A stretch of 64,000 nt of DNA, taken from positions 186,001 to 250,000 of the forward strand of contig QRDG01000478.1 of NCBI GenBank assembly GCA_012064385.1, read 5' to 3'. Position 1 is the first letter of the stretch. Each line of letters starts with the position of its first letter. This DNA comes from Puccinellia tenuiflora (taxonomy: Eukaryota; Streptophyta; Magnoliopsida; Poales; Poaceae). The position numbers were made by a program, and so were the translations under genes. The notes under the pieces are model-generated. The model was not told the origin of the DNA, did not search any database, and saw only the letters and a program-made list of their open reading frames with translations. This document shows positions 1-10,783 of this stretch, piece by piece.

Positions 1-511
1 TGCATTTGGTGAAGACCCTCCAACTTGTGGAGTGTGCTTCATCCTTGTAAAGGTTCTAGTTGTCAACCTCAACGACAACATAGTGACAAGTGCCTCGCCA
101 CATCGGTGGTAAGACACAACGGAGATACGGTGTGCCATATCAAGGCTACTCGGTGTTTCACTTTGGTGAACACCGCGCCGCTCCAACGGAGACTAGCTTC
201 CATTGGGAAGTAAACTTCGGGATAAATCATCGTCTCCAAGTGCCTCGGTATTTATATACCCGAGCTTCTTACTTATGCTACTTACTTTGTGATAGCCATT
301 GAGCTTGAAGTTATATATCTTGCTATCACCTAGTCGATTATATTGCTTAGCATAAGTTGTTGGTGCACATAGGTAAACCTAGCTAGTTTAGGTTTTGGCT
401 TGATAAATTAAACGTTAGTTTTATTCCGCATTTATTCAAGCCTTAACCGTAATAATTTTAAATCGCCTATTCACCCCCCCCCCCCCTCTAGGCGACATCC
501 GTGTCCTTTCA
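1..511 (+). mobile_element. 3' part of a Ty1-copia-type LTR, cut by the window edge
   Basis: No coding capacity is visible. The stretch ends in a C-rich tract followed by CTCTAGGCGACATC and a terminal CA at 511, which is how many grass copia LTRs end. Its 5' end lies outside the window, so neither the LTR length nor a target-site duplication can be checked. No copia PBS follows at 512. It is therefore either a solo LTR or the 3' LTR of an element lying to the left. The copia assignment rests on remembered LTR ends. Confidence 0.5.
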
Positions 512-1030
512 GCGAGCCTCCCCCTCTGTTGCAATTGGCTTGGAGACTGCCCCGTGTTTATAAGGCGAGCTCCTAGGTCCTCAAACCCGAGTTCTAAACT
601 CTCAAGCCCATAGTACTCGATACACGAGTAGCGGAATCGCCACCTTGTAATCGAGTTCTTCATCATCAATATCAGTCTAGCAGGAGTAGGTCTTCACCTC
701 AATACGAGGGGCCAAACCTGGTTAATCCATCTCCCAAGTCATTCCTCCTCAAACCACCAAGTTGCCATGGCTCCACAAATCCGTCTCCCAAAGTAGACAC
801 TTGTCGTGACAACAGTTGGCGCCCACCGTGGGGCCTATGGCCACGGGTGTGATCTTTCCACGAGAAGTTCTTCCGGGCGGCGTCTCCATTGCGATGGGTC
901 GCATGACGACTCGCAACGGCGATATCTACATCGATGATTCCACCCGGGGTCCTGAGTTCAACTCGCTCGAGTGCGGGTACCATGTTCCTTTGGAGCCTCC
1001 GAAGGCTGTGTGAAAAGTCGGACTCCCTAA
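512..1030 (+). mobile_element. Remnant of a Ty3-gypsy element: LTR end, PBS region and start of gag
   Basis: The sequence to about 810 looks like the end of an LTR, finishing near GTCGTGACA. It is followed by TTGGCGCCCACCGTGGGG at 816-833, a primer-binding-type sequence shared by many grass gypsy elements. The non-autonomous element at 17206 carries a close variant in the same place. A short coding start follows and stops at 1013. The rest of the element is absent. Confidence 0.55.
837..1013 (+). pseudogene. Truncated gag N-terminus of the gypsy remnant
   Basis: A reading frame starts at ATG 837, just after the PBS-like sequence, and ends at 1013 after 58 residues. It carries no recognisable domain. 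Its position behind the PBS is the only reason to call it a gag start. It is too short to be functional. Confidence 0.35.
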
Positions 1031-1478
1031 ACTTAAGCCTTTAAATTTCTTTTTTTATATTTTATTTTTTTATCATACAAACTCCATTTACATTTGAAAA
1101 CAAAATGTTAAAACTTTTAGTTTTAGACCGAATACATTTTACAAACTTCTCGAATATAAATTTGACTGAACGGGAGGGGATAACGTGGTGGTGTAGATCA
1201 ACCATACGAAGGAGGAGGAGGCACTCGGCACAGAGGATGAGGAGGTGCTCGCAGCGGCGGCAGCGACGTAGGTGCTCAGGAGGATGCGGGGTTGGAGTGC
1301 GATCATCCCTCCATTTTTTGAAGCAACTGATTTGGGTGGGAACCTTCTCTCCACCCAACGGTAATTATTTAAAAAAAGAGTTAGGTTAGTATATCTTATT
1401 GATATTAATATATTTTCCTTTATCTGGAAAAGATGTTCAAATATGGTCTTCTTATCTGGCAAATATGAAAAGTTGGGG
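1031..1478. other. Intergenic, nothing recognised
   Basis: AT-rich DNA with a purine-rich GC patch around 1205-1300. Short open frames on both strands have no recognisable motif. I see no gene and no transposon terminus. Confidence 0.4.
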
Positions 1479-1487
1479 AAGATGTGG

Positions 1488-1899
1488 CGGAAATCCACAT
1501 TGGCACCCGAGCTCACATATGCTCCTGCCCAAATATTGTTTTAAAAAAATAGTAAAATGTTTTCAAAAAAATTATAAAACAATTGGTGACGAACATATTC
1601 ATGTTTTCTAAATATGACCAAGTTTCGTGATGAAATGACGTGTTTGATGCTATTGGTGAAAAAACAAATCAGTGATCAAAAAAGGATTTCAAAAATATTT
1701 TTTAAGAGCACTGATTTTGTTTTTTTTTTCGCACAAATCAATACACGTGTCATTTCATCGCGAAACTTGGTAGCCAAGTAAAACACGTGTAATTTCATCA
1801 CCAAAAAAAAGATTAGAATTTTTTGAAATATTTTATATTTGTTTTGATTTTTTTATTCGAGCGGGAGATTGTTAGCTCGGGAGCGAAAACATCACTCCC
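1488..1899. mobile_element. Mutator-type MITE, family A copy 1
   Basis: 412 bp flanked by a perfect 9-bp direct repeat AAGATGTGG (1479-1487 and 1900-1908). The imperfect terminal inverted repeats contain GGCACCCGAGCTC at the left and GAGCTCGGGAGC-type sequence at the right. The interior is AT-rich and non-coding. A 9-bp target duplication is characteristic of Mutator-like transposons. Related copies lie at 56908-57321 and 58043-58418. Confidence 0.75.
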
Positions 1900-1908
1900 A
1901 AGATGTGG

Positions 1909-2564
1909 GCGGCCTTCTTGCCAGTAATCTAATACTATGTCAGAATGAAGAAGTTTCTCGGTGAGCAAACGGACAGCCTTGTCGACGCCGTCCATCAATC
2001 TAATCCTGCTATATAGGTTCCAGTATTTGCATTGGATAGATAGAGCTCTATGATGATTGAGATCGTATCTTATATATCTAACAATTCCAACGGCAGCTGC
2101 ATAGCCCGCGAGAATCGATCATCCTGGTTTGACTGACTGCAAGCTAGCTGCCTGGCTTAGCTCTAGTTTAGCTCAGTGGGTGTTTCGACCTTAGTATTCG
2201 AACTGGACATGCAATTCGACATTTCGACTGACATGGCGAACCAAGCCTGGACTCCGCTCTGTAGTGGGCAATAAACCATGTCGAGAGCGGCCACGGACAA
2301 GAGCAGTAGCGGCGATCATCCAGGCGAACGAAGGAACAAGAGTGACAGATTTGAGGGCTGCCGGCCTGCCGCGATGCATCCTGCTGCCGCTGGCGATGCC
2401 TTGGCGAACGCATGCAGCAGCCTCCAGGGTGAAATACTGACATAGGAGAACGATGCAGAATCCAAGGACAGAGAGGCGATAATTATAACTACATAACTGG
2501 ACATTTTCTTTAGAAGAGAAAAAAACGGGGCTAATTCGAATACAAAACGGGCAGCCATGACATA
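1909..2564. other. Intergenic, no gene recognised
   Basis: Mixed-composition DNA. Minus-strand frames between about 2170 and 2560 include a hydrophobic stretch, but no family is recognised and no splice structure is evident. It lies downstream of the minus-strand proteasome gene. Confidence 0.35.
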
Positions 2565-2624
2565 TACTACCTCTTTACATTTAGCTTTCTAAAACGTCTT
2601 ACATTAAAAAAAACGGAGGGAGTA
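2565..2624. mobile_element. Very short Stowaway-like MITE
   Basis: About 60 bp bounded by TACTACCTCTTTACA at the left and ACGGAGGGAGTA at the right. These are inverted versions of the grass Stowaway terminus CTCCCTCCGT, with TA at each end. This is shorter than most members, so it is probably internally deleted. Confidence 0.5.
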
Positions 2625-2889
2625 GAATGGAGCACAAATTTGGGAATAGGCACCCTTGGCCAGTGCTCATAAAAGCAATAAAGATCGACACAAAAGCAAT
2701 TAAGACACATTATCATACGAGATACTGGCTTAACGTTCACAAGGCTTGAAATTAAATCATATAACATGTCATACAGAGCAAATGTGGAGTTCCAGTCATG
2801 TTCGGATCAAACGCCCACGGGGGCTGAAACCGTTACAGCCGCTGAGTTTTTGCTTCATTACGTAGCTCATGGCCACCGCATGCAGAAAT

Positions 2890-5184
2890 CTACCATGTCC
2901 CTACAGCACCCTTTGAAGGGTTCTCGAAGGCGGCAAAGCCCCAGTTGGTCTTCAGGGCGTACGGCGGGTAGATGGTCGATCCCTCGGTCGTGATCTTGGC
3001 AATCTGTCATTCGAGAACAATTCGGCAGCAGTTAAATGAAACCTGTCTAAATTTCTGCCTAGGCGTTAGTGGGTTCACTGAGAAGGGCAAGTTCACACCT
3101 GGAATTTGTTGATAGATGACCGGTCACGGTACAGCAGAACCAGCAAGCACTTCTCAACCAGCTTAACAGCTTCTTCAAAAGTCAGGTCCTCACGCCATTC
3201 ACCGCGAAGAATTGGGACTGCCATATGGTTCCCAAATCCAGTGGCAATGTGGTTCTCTTCAAAGTGTGTACCAATCATGTTAACCTGAACACCAAATGTT
3301 AGGGATAAGATAAGATGCTGACAAACCGGCAGCAGCAAGGAACAGTACAATTGTTTGAATGGATTTTATACCATGCCAAGATACTTCTCATCACCCTTTG
3401 GGCCCTTTTTCACTCCACCTAGGACCAGGGAGTTCCACAGAGGGTCAAACTTATTGCGTCTGTTGTACATTACTCTTGTCAGGTAGGCGTGGATTTCCTT
3501 GGGGCCCAGTGAGTTCCCGTCATCCCACATATGATCAGACAAACTGAAAAAGAAGGGGGGTGAAGATGTCACATGGATTTTACATAGCAGAGCGAAGAAA
3601 AACATGAGCTAACCATTCAAGGTAACTTACGTTAACTCATCCAAATAGCGCAAAATCTCCTGGAAGTCACTGAACTCCCCACTCCCTCCAATAAGGCTAT
3701 GCTTACCAACTGCCTTAATACGCTCCACGCTCTTGTACCGCAAAGTTGACCCATAGGAAGCTGCACAAGGAATTAGATAATGAATCTCCTAGTTGGCGCA
3801 ACTATATTTAACTGTGCAGCGGTGACAACTAACCTCCAGTGTCGCATGCCATGATCACACCATCCTTGTATTTCATTGCAATCACTGAGTTACCAGTCAC
3901 GTAGGGGTTCCTGTTGATGTAATACAATGTCTAGAGTTAACTACGTGTAGATAAATTTAATGAAAGAAGCCGTGAAAAAAGTCGCACTTGCACACCAAGA
4001 GAAAGCTTGGTCTTGGAAAAATAATACCATGCACAAGATTGCTATCACCATCTTGGACAATTACAAAACGCAATATATTTGTTGGGCTGGTTAATTATAA
4101 GCTGGTCTGCCTAGAGGCTTTTATATTAACACAAAACTTTCGTCCACTCTATCAAAGTAAAGAATTCTTTAACAAGCGCTGCCTACAGTTCACAAATAAG
4201 GAAGTACACACCATCATTCTAAATCATGAACCTAAGCATGCGACAGTTAAATTATTCTCAATTGACAAAACCCAGTTTTGAAAGGATGATTCCACAAGAA
4301 AAATCACATCGCAAAGAGCATCATTATCACCTAAATATTGCTACCAAAGTAACAATGAGTGGCAGAGGCTGGCAGTTTTCGAAGCCTGGGTAATACAAGC
4401 TAACTATTATAAGTATAAAAAATCTGAGAACAGCAGCATTGGATACACATCATGAACAGTTTTGAAATTTGTTGAATGTCTCACCATTTGACATGTAGAT
4501 TCTATTGTATTTTCACTAATTTTTTGCTTAGTAATAAAAATATATGCAAGGATCTTGCAGCTCTCTAAAAAAAGGTCCATTGATGAGTCCAGATGGTAAA
4601 TGGCATGCCCAGTGTTTGTAAGAGGGAGTGAGGGACTAAGTTAGTAACTAATAATTGACAAAGAAAAAAAAACACTGGTATTCATATGAGTACTGGATCT
4701 GAAGGCAGCAATGCCCACATATCAATAGCTGCAATTCAATCCTCTGTTACACTACTGATTTTGATTTTTTAATATCAGGTCAAGTTCACAAAGATAATAT
4801 AAAAAATGGCCAAAAAGCTTGTAAATTCCACAAACAGATTGTCAAATTTGAGGTACTGGGGCTTGCACATGGACGCATTAAGTAAATTAAAACAGAGAAA
4901 TACTCCTAAAATTTGCAGCGTCGACTGATAAAATCACTGGAGCTAAATTCCTAGAGAGTCTAACAAGTTAATGGGGTAGGGAGCCAAAGCCTGCGGATGG
5001 AGAAGGCAAGAGCAGGTCGGCCAGGGCAAACCTCGCTGCACTAAATCCCCCCAGCCAGTGACCAAGACCACCGCTACTAGGGGCCCTAGGGTTTCGGACT
5101 AGCCGATTGGGATCGGTCCGGAGCCGTGCTGGAACCTACCGGCCATGGATTCTCAGTGCGGCAGCTCGGCCCGGAATCCGCCAT
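2890..5184 (-). CDS. PBG1: 20S proteasome subunit beta type-4 (beta-7), split gene
   Basis: Non-catalytic beta-7 subunit of the 20S proteasome core, acting in cytosol and nucleus. Exons 2 to 6 are clear on the minus strand: 3834-3910, 3631-3760, 3372-3543, 3099-3284 and 2890-3003. All have GT/AG borders and one continuous phase, giving 225 residues from Asn-Pro-Tyr-Val-Thr-Gly to the family ending Gly-Thr-Trp. Hallmarks include SYGSTLRYKSVERIKAVG, WDDGNSLGPKEIH, YNRRNKFDPLWN and LLYRDRSSINKF. Exon 1 probably starts at ATG 5184 with a good donor after 5141. That gives phase 0, whereas exon 2 at its best acceptor needs phase 2, so the exon 1-2 junction is unresolved. An alternative acceptor 26 bp upstream would restore the frame. 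A LINE lies 9 bp upstream of the ATG. Identity is near certain; the 5' end is not. Confidence 0.9.
3911..5140 (-). other. Long first intron of the proteasome gene
   Basis: About 1.2 kb of AT-rich DNA between candidate exon 1 and exon 2. I see no coding exon, transposon end or RNA gene in it. The part from about 4920 to 5140 is more GC-rich and contains AAACCCTAGGG, a telo-box-like sequence common near plant ribosomal and proteasome gene starts. Confidence 0.5.
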
Positions 5185-5641
5185 CGCCGCCGCCGTCCTA
5201 GACGATTTTTTTTTTTTGAAAGAAAGAGCCAACGGCTCCCAATTTTCAATTATTTGAAAACTGATAACACAGCGTTTTCCGTCCCTTCCGGTTGTGTTTC
5301 CACGCGCCCAGGGAAACACCCTCCCCTGAGCGCACCTCTCCTGCTACTCTACCCCTACCAAAACTCCAACGCATTACAAGTTTTTCACTCCCAGGAAGAC
5401 CGACGAACACCAACACAAACTAAACTACTACAGCTTTCTCACGCTGCTCCAAACCTACAGGATCACCAACCAACAAGCTTCAGTAAGACTTCTTATCCTT
5501 CTTTTTTCAACCCACGCCAATCCTCCTCGTGAACGGGCACCATCCATGTGTTTTCCGAAACACCTCTGAGCACACTTTGGTAGCCGCTGCACCGCGCTGC
5601 GAAACGCCAGGCGAACGTTTGTCTTCTTATCACCTTCTATC

Positions 5642-5832
5642 TGTAAACGGACAACTGGTAGCTGACCTGGTCCTCTCTGTACACGACCATGTCCTCCCCC
5701 TGTAAGCGCACTAGCGCCACGATCACCACCTGTGCACGTTCGCACAACGGCTGTACTCTGTAAACTATATAAGCTGAGTAATACAATGACAAGCACTACG
5801 GTGCATTGCTCATCTCCTTTCACTTGTTCACA
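5642..5832 (+). repeat. 5' LTR of the copia element
   Basis: 191 bp, TG...CA. It contains CTATATAAG near 5766, a probable TATA box for the element transcript. No difference from the 3' LTR was seen on direct reading. Confidence 0.95.
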
Positions 5833-5844
5833 TGGTATCAGATG
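5833..5844 (+). other. Primer-binding site of the copia element
   Basis: TGGTATCAGATG directly follows the LTR. It matches the 3' end complement of initiator tRNA-Met (usual form TGGTATCAGAGC) except near its end. Confidence 0.85.
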
Positions 5845-5900
5845 CTCATCATCTCCTAAGCCTATAGAATCCTTCCGCTGCTCTGCTCTGCACCGGCGCC

Positions 5901-8900
5901 ATGGCCGCGCCCAACCCACCTCCTCCCCCAATCAGCCGTGGCCCTCACACCCCTCTCAAGGCCCCACCTCCTACTGCCCGCGAACTGCTCACCCCGACCG
6001 CCATCGCCAGCGCCTCGCAGGGCGGTACCCTGCAGCTCGGCGCGCCGATCGACTCTCCCTCGGCGGCGGCGGCGGCCCTCGCTTCTCCACTCGCCGGGAT
6101 CTTCATCAACCAGCGCGTCCCCATCGTCCTCCAGCTGCAGCCTCCCAACTACACGCAGTGGCGCACTCTCTTCGAGGTGGCGTTCACCACGACCGGCGTC
6201 AACGACCACATCCACGACCCTCCGGGCGCGCCGGCGGCGTACTGGCTCCAGGATGACGCCTACGTCGTGTCGTGGCTGTACAACAGGATCAGCCCCGAGA
6301 TCTTCGGGCTCGTGCATCAGCGCAACGCGACGGCAGCACAGGTCTGGGCCTCCATCGCCACGCTGTTCCTGGAGAACGCCGAGCACCAGGTCGTCCTCCT
6401 CGCCACGGACTTCCGCCGCATCGACCAAGGCGTCTCCTCTGTCATCAACTACTTCGGACGCCTCAAGGAGTGCGCCGACCGGCTGGCTGACTTCGGCGAG
6501 TACATCTCCGACCGGGATCAGGTTCTCAACATGTTTCGCGGGCTTGCACCCCGGCTCCACTATGCCATTCCCATCCTTACCATGCAGCGCCCCCTCCCCA
6601 ACTTCCTCGCCTGCCGCGCCTTCCTGCTCCTCGAGGAGAGTCGCCAGGCTGCGACCACTGACGGCTCCACCGACACAGCGCTGCACGCCTCCCGCTCCCC
6701 TGCACCAGGCGGCGGCGGCTCTGGCAGTCACCCTGGAAACCACTCCGGCGGGGGTGGTGGCAACCGTCACAACAACTACGGCCGCAACAAGGGCAAGGGG
6801 AAAGCGCCGGCGAACAACTACGGCGGGGGCAGCAGCTCGGGTGCTCCACGCCAAGCCGCGGCGCCCACCCCGTCTTCTGCGCCATGGACCGGCATGGTCC
6901 ACGCCTGGGCCATGCCCTGGCGTCCGCACGCCCCCGGGTCCGGCATCCTCGGCGCCCGCCCCGGTGCACCATCACCGTTCGCCGGCACGGCGGCCCACTA
7001 CGGCACACCGCCGCCTTACTACGGCGCCCCTGCTCCTTACGGCGTGCCTTCTCCACACGGCGCGTCTGCAGCTCCAGCTTGGGCTCAGTCTGCACTCGTC
7101 CAAGCACTGAACAACATGTCAGTGCAGCAGTCGCTGCCTCCACCTCCGGCGGGCGGCGAATGGTACCTCGACACTGGCGCTACGGCGCATATGACCTCGT
7201 CCTCAGGTATGCTCGCATCTGCTCGTCCTACTACTTCTTCTCGTATAGTTGTTGGCGATGGATCGTCTCTGTCCGTGACGCACACCGGCCACCAACAAAT
7301 CCCCACCTCTTCCAAACCTCTCTCCCTTCACAATGTTCTAGTCAGTCCCAACCTCATAAAAAATCTCATATCTGTCAAAGCTTTAACCCGTGATAATCCA
7401 ATTAACGTTGAGTTTGATCATCTTGGCTTTTCTGTTAAGGAACGGCAAACAAAGAAGGTGATTCTCCGATGTGATGACGGCGGCGACCTCTACCCTGTCA
7501 CAGCACCAACCACCCACCACAACCTCGCCGCCGCCGCCGTGGATCTCTGGCACCATCGTCTTGGCCACCCAGGACGCGACGCTCTGATGACCGTTCTCCG
7601 ACAAGCCGCACCATCTACTGTCGCTGCACCATCCCATACCTGTCATGCATGTCAATTAGGCAAAAACACTAGATTACCTTTTTCTGATTCGCAGCATATA
7701 TCATATTTCCCTTTTCAGCTAGTTCATTGTGACATTTGGACCTCACCTGTATTAAGTTTATCAGGCTGCAAATATTATTTAGTTGTGCTTGACGATTACA
7801 GCCATTTTGCTTGGACATTTCCCCTGCGCGCTAAGTCTGACGCTCTCCCCACAATACACTCCTTCCAAACCTTCATAGGCCGTCAGTTCAACCTACAAAT
7901 TCAGACACTACAAACTGATAACGGCCGAGAATTCGACAATCACTCCACCCGAGCGTTCTTTGCTTCAGAAGGGATAGCCCTCCGCATGTCATGTCCGTAC
8001 ACTTCCCCTCAAAATGGTCGAGCTGAACGAATTCTGAGAACTCTGAATGACACTGTTCGTGCCCTGCTCACTCATGCCTCCATGCCGCTCACGTTCTGGG
8101 TCGAAGCACTCAACACTGCCACCTTTGTCTTGAACAGACGACCGTGCCGTCCTCGTCGCAACCACACCCCATTCTTTCTTCTGTATGGCACTCACCCAGA
8201 TTACACAAACCTTCGCGTTTTCGGATGCCTCTGCTACCCAAACACAGCAGCCACTGCTGCACACAAGCTTGCACCTCGCTCCTCACCGTGTGTCTTCCTA
8301 GGCTACTCCCCTGATCATAAAGGTTACCGATGTTACAACCGATCGACGGGCAGAGTGTTGATCTCTCGCCACGTTTTCTTCGACGAATTTTCGTTCCCCT
8401 ACAGTCAAACCAGCGCCCCTACCCAATTGTCTGAAACTGACGACACCTTCAGGCCACCTGTAGCTGCTACCCGTAACCTGCAACCTGCAACCCACAGTCC
8501 AATCAGCTCGCCCTCCACTGCCGCACCGTCGTCACCACCAAGTCCACCAAACCTCTCGCCTCCATCTGCCCCGACAATGCCCAACACACCCAGTCCCCAA
8601 CCTGCTGCTGCACCTCTCGTGCCTACGCATCACATGATCACCCGAGGCAAGAACGGCATCTTCCAACCAAATCCCAAGTATGCTCACCTCGCCACATCAC
8701 CTGCCATCTCACCTGTTCCAAAAACTGTGCGCACGGCCCTACGCGATCCATTTTGGCTAACAGCTATGCAGGAGGAGTATCGGGCGCTCATGGCGAACAA
8801 TACCTGGAAGCTAGTGCCACGCCCGCCCGGCGCCAACATCGTCACCGGGAAGTGGCTCTTTCGGCACAAACTGAAGGCCGACGGAACGCTAGAGCGGTAC

Positions 8901-10283
8901 AAAGCCAGATGGGTGGTGCGCGGCTTCTCTCAACGGCCGGGTGTGGACTTTGACAAGACGTTCAGTCCCGTCGTCAAGTCTGCAACCATCCGCGCCGTCC
9001 TCACCATTGCCGCGTCGCATGACTGGCATGTCCACCAGATGGACGTGAACAATGCATTCCTCCATGGCCACCTGACAGAGCGCGTCTACTGCCAACAGCC
9101 TGCCGGCTTCGTCGACGACACTCAACCCGACCACGTCTGCCTTCTTGACAAATCACTGTACGGGCTGAAGCAGGCGCCCCGTGCCTGGTTCGACAGGTTC
9201 GCCGCCTTCCTCCGCACGGTCGGCTTCACGGCGGCGCGCTCCGATCCGTCCTTGTTCGTCTACCTCCACGACGGCGGCACAGCGTACCTCCTCCTCTACG
9301 TAGACGACATCGTTCTCACCGCCTCGTCAAGCCAGCTTCTCCAGCTCATCCAGCAGCAACTCTTCGCCGAATTCTCCATGAAGGACCTCGGCCCGCTGCA
9401 TTACTTCCTCGGCATCAGCGTCACACGCAGCAGTTCAGGCTTCTTCCTGTCGCAGTGCAAGTACGCTGAGGAACTGCTTGATCGAGCCAACATGATCGAG
9501 TGTAAAGCTGCTCCGACACCAATGGACACACGAGCCAAGCTCTCCAGCTCTGACGGCGCGCCCGTAGCTGATCCCTCTGAGTACAGAAGCCTCGTCGGCG
9601 CGCTACAGTACATCACGATGACGCGTCCCGACATGGCGTATGCGGTCCAGCAAGCCTGCCTCCATATGCACGATCCTCGTGATCAGCATCTCGCGCTGGT
9701 GAAGCGCGTGCTACGGTACCTGCGCGGCTCGACTACACACGGACTGCATCTTCATCGCTCTCCGACACTGGACCTCGTCGCCTACTCGGATGCAGACTGG
9801 GCCGGCTGCCCCGACACGCGCCGCTCGACGTCCGGCTACACCGTCTTCCTCGGCGACGCCCTGATCTCATGGTCCTCGAAGCACCAGCCCACGGTGTCCA
9901 GGTCCAGCGCAGAGGCCGAATATCGTGCCGTCGCTAACGTCGTTGCCGAGTGCTGCTGGCTTCGCCAGTTGCTTGGTGAGCTCCGCGTCACCATTCCGAC
10001 GGCCACCGTTGTCTACTGTGATAACATCTCCAGTGTGTACATGGCGGCCAACCCAGTTCATCACCGGCGGACCAAGCACATTGAACTCGACATACACTTC
10101 GTTCGGGAGAAAGTCGCACTTGGACAACTCCGTGTACTCCATGTTCCCACATCGCAACAGTACGCCGACGTGATGACCAAGGGACTCCCCACTGCTGCTT
10201 TCGAAGAATTTCGTTCCAGTTTGTGCATCCGACCACCGGACGCTCAAACTGCGGCGGGGTGTAAACGGACAACTGGTAGCTGA
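5901..10283 (+). CDS. Copia gag-pol polyprotein, uninterrupted
   Basis: 1460 residues with no internal stop; start ATG in good context (GCGCCATGG). A gag region of the UBN2 type occupies roughly residues 75-240 and is followed by a Gly/Pro/Ala-rich linker in which I find no CCHC zinc knuckle. The protease motif DTGA is at residue 424. The integrase has an HHCC finger beginning at His551 and catalytic Asp611, Asp673 and Glu709 (DD35E spacing). The reverse transcriptase YVDD is at 1133-1136. RNase H carries Asp1297, Glu1338 and Asp1374. The stop at 10281-10283 lies inside the 3' LTR, so the last seven residues are LTR-encoded. Everything needed for autonomous copying appears present. Confidence 0.96.
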   Translation: MAAPNPPPPPISRGPHTPLKAPPPTARELLTPTAIASASQGGTLQLGAPIDSPSAAAAALASPLAGIFINQRVPIVLQLQPPNYTQWRTLFEVAFTTTGVNDHIHDPPGAPAAYWLQDDAYVVSWLYNRISPEIFGLVHQRNATAAQVWASIATLFLENAEHQVVLLATDFRRIDQGVSSVINYFGRLKECADRLADFGEYISDRDQVLNMFRGLAPRLHYAIPILTMQRPLPNFLACRAFLLLEESRQAATTDGSTDTALHASRSPAPGGGGSGSHPGNHSGGGGGNRHNNYGRNKGKGKAPANNYGGGSSSGAPRQAAAPTPSSAPWTGMVHAWAMPWRPHAPGSGILGARPGAPSPFAGTAAHYGTPPPYYGAPAPYGVPSPHGASAAPAWAQSALVQALNNMSVQQSLPPPPAGGEWYLDTGATAHMTSSSGMLASARPTTSSRIVVGDGSSLSVTHTGHQQIPTSSKPLSLHNVLVSPNLIKNLISVKALTRDNPINVEFDHLGFSVKERQTKKVILRCDDGGDLYPVTAPTTHHNLAAAAVDLWHHRLGHPGRDALMTVLRQAAPSTVAAPSHTCHACQLGKNTRLPFSDSQHISYFPFQLVHCDIWTSPVLSLSGCKYYLVVLDDYSHFAWTFPLRAKSDALPTIHSFQTFIGRQFNLQIQTLQTDNGREFDNHSTRAFFASEGIALRMSCPYTSPQNGRAERILRTLNDTVRALLTHASMPLTFWVEALNTATFVLNRRPCRPRRNHTPFFLLYGTHPDYTNLRVFGCLCYPNTAATAAHKLAPRSSPCVFLGYSPDHKGYRCYNRSTGRVLISRHVFFDEFSFPYSQTSAPTQLSETDDTFRPPVAATRNLQPATHSPISSPSTAAPSSPPSPPNLSPPSAPTMPNTPSPQPAAAPLVPTHHMITRGKNGIFQPNPKYAHLATSPAISPVPKTVRTALRDPFWLTAMQEEYRALMANNTWKLVPRPPGANIVTGKWLFRHKLKADGTLERYKARWVVRGFSQRPGVDFDKTFSPVVKSATIRAVLTIAASHDWHVHQMDVNNAFLHGHLTERVYCQQPAGFVDDTQPDHVCLLDKSLYGLKQAPRAWFDRFAAFLRTVGFTAARSDPSLFVYLHDGGTAYLLLYVDDIVLTASSSQLLQLIQQQLFAEFSMKDLGPLHYFLGISVTRSSSGFFLSQCKYAEELLDRANMIECKAAPTPMDTRAKLSSSDGAPVADPSEYRSLVGALQYITMTRPDMAYAVQQACLHMHDPRDQHLALVKRVLRYLRGSTTHGLHLHRSPTLDLVAYSDADWAGCPDTRRSTSGYTVFLGDALISWSSKHQPTVSRSSAEAEYRAVANVVAECCWLRQLLGELRVTIPTATVVYCDNISSVYMAANPVHHRRTKHIELDIHFVREKVALGQLRVLHVPTSQQYADVMTKGLPTAAFEEFRSSLCIRPPDAQTAAGCKRTTGS
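10251..10259 (+). other. Polypurine tract of the copia element
   Basis: GCGGCGGGG immediately precedes the 3' LTR start TGTAAAC. Position and purine content fit the plus-strand primer. Confidence 0.7.
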
Positions 10284-10450
10284 CCTGGTCCTCTCTGTAC
10301 ACGACCATGTCCTCCCCCTGTAAGCGCACTAGCGCCACGATCACCACCTGTGCACGTTCGCACAACGGCTGTACTCTGTAAACTATATAAGCTGAGTAAT
10401 ACAATGACAAGCACTACGGTGCATTGCTCATCTCCTTTCACTTGTTCACA
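10260..10450 (+). repeat. 3' LTR of the copia element
   Basis: 191 bp, same sequence as 5642-5832 by eye, followed by the CTATC target duplication. It also holds the last codons and stop of the polyprotein. Confidence 0.95.
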
Positions 10451-10783
10451 CTATCGTCCCATCATCCTTCTAGGATCTCTCTTCCTTTTGCTCTTTGGAA
10501 TCACATCAGCTCTTCTTCTTTATAGATCTTATGCAACTGAGTTACTAAATCTTTTCTAAGAAAATATTTATCTGAAGATAGGCCAAAATCTTCACTCTCT
10601 ATCTATATCATCTATAGCATCTACTAAAACTTTCTTCTTCTTTTTATACAGCCACACAAAGTTCAAATTCCACCCTTTAAGAGTTTTCCTAAGTTTCCTA
10701 CCTCTATATTGCCACACAGTAATATTATATTATCTCTACCAGTGTAATAACCGTGCCATACTATGGTAACCACCTCTACCAAA

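Larger units (their letters stand above)
5642..10450 (+). mobile_element. Complete Ty1-copia LTR retrotransposon
   Basis: 4809 bp with two 191-bp LTRs that look identical by eye, TG...CA ends and a perfect 5-bp target duplication CTATC (5637-5641 and 10451-10455). A tRNA-iMet-type PBS starts one base after the 5' LTR and a purine-rich tract abuts the 3' LTR. The single coding frame runs protease-integrase-RT-RNase H, the copia order. Short LTRs and the absence of a gag zinc knuckle suggest the Ale/Retrofit side of the family, which is inference. It sits inside the LINE remnant upstream of the proteasome gene. Confidence 0.97.

Noticed and set aside
816..836. Upstream extension of the gag fragment at 837
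   Set aside because: The extension would start on TTG inside the primer-binding sequence.
5862..7143. Long open frames antisense to or overlapping the copia polyprotein
   Set aside because: They follow from GC-rich composition; only the frame with protease, integrase, RT and RNase H motifs is real.
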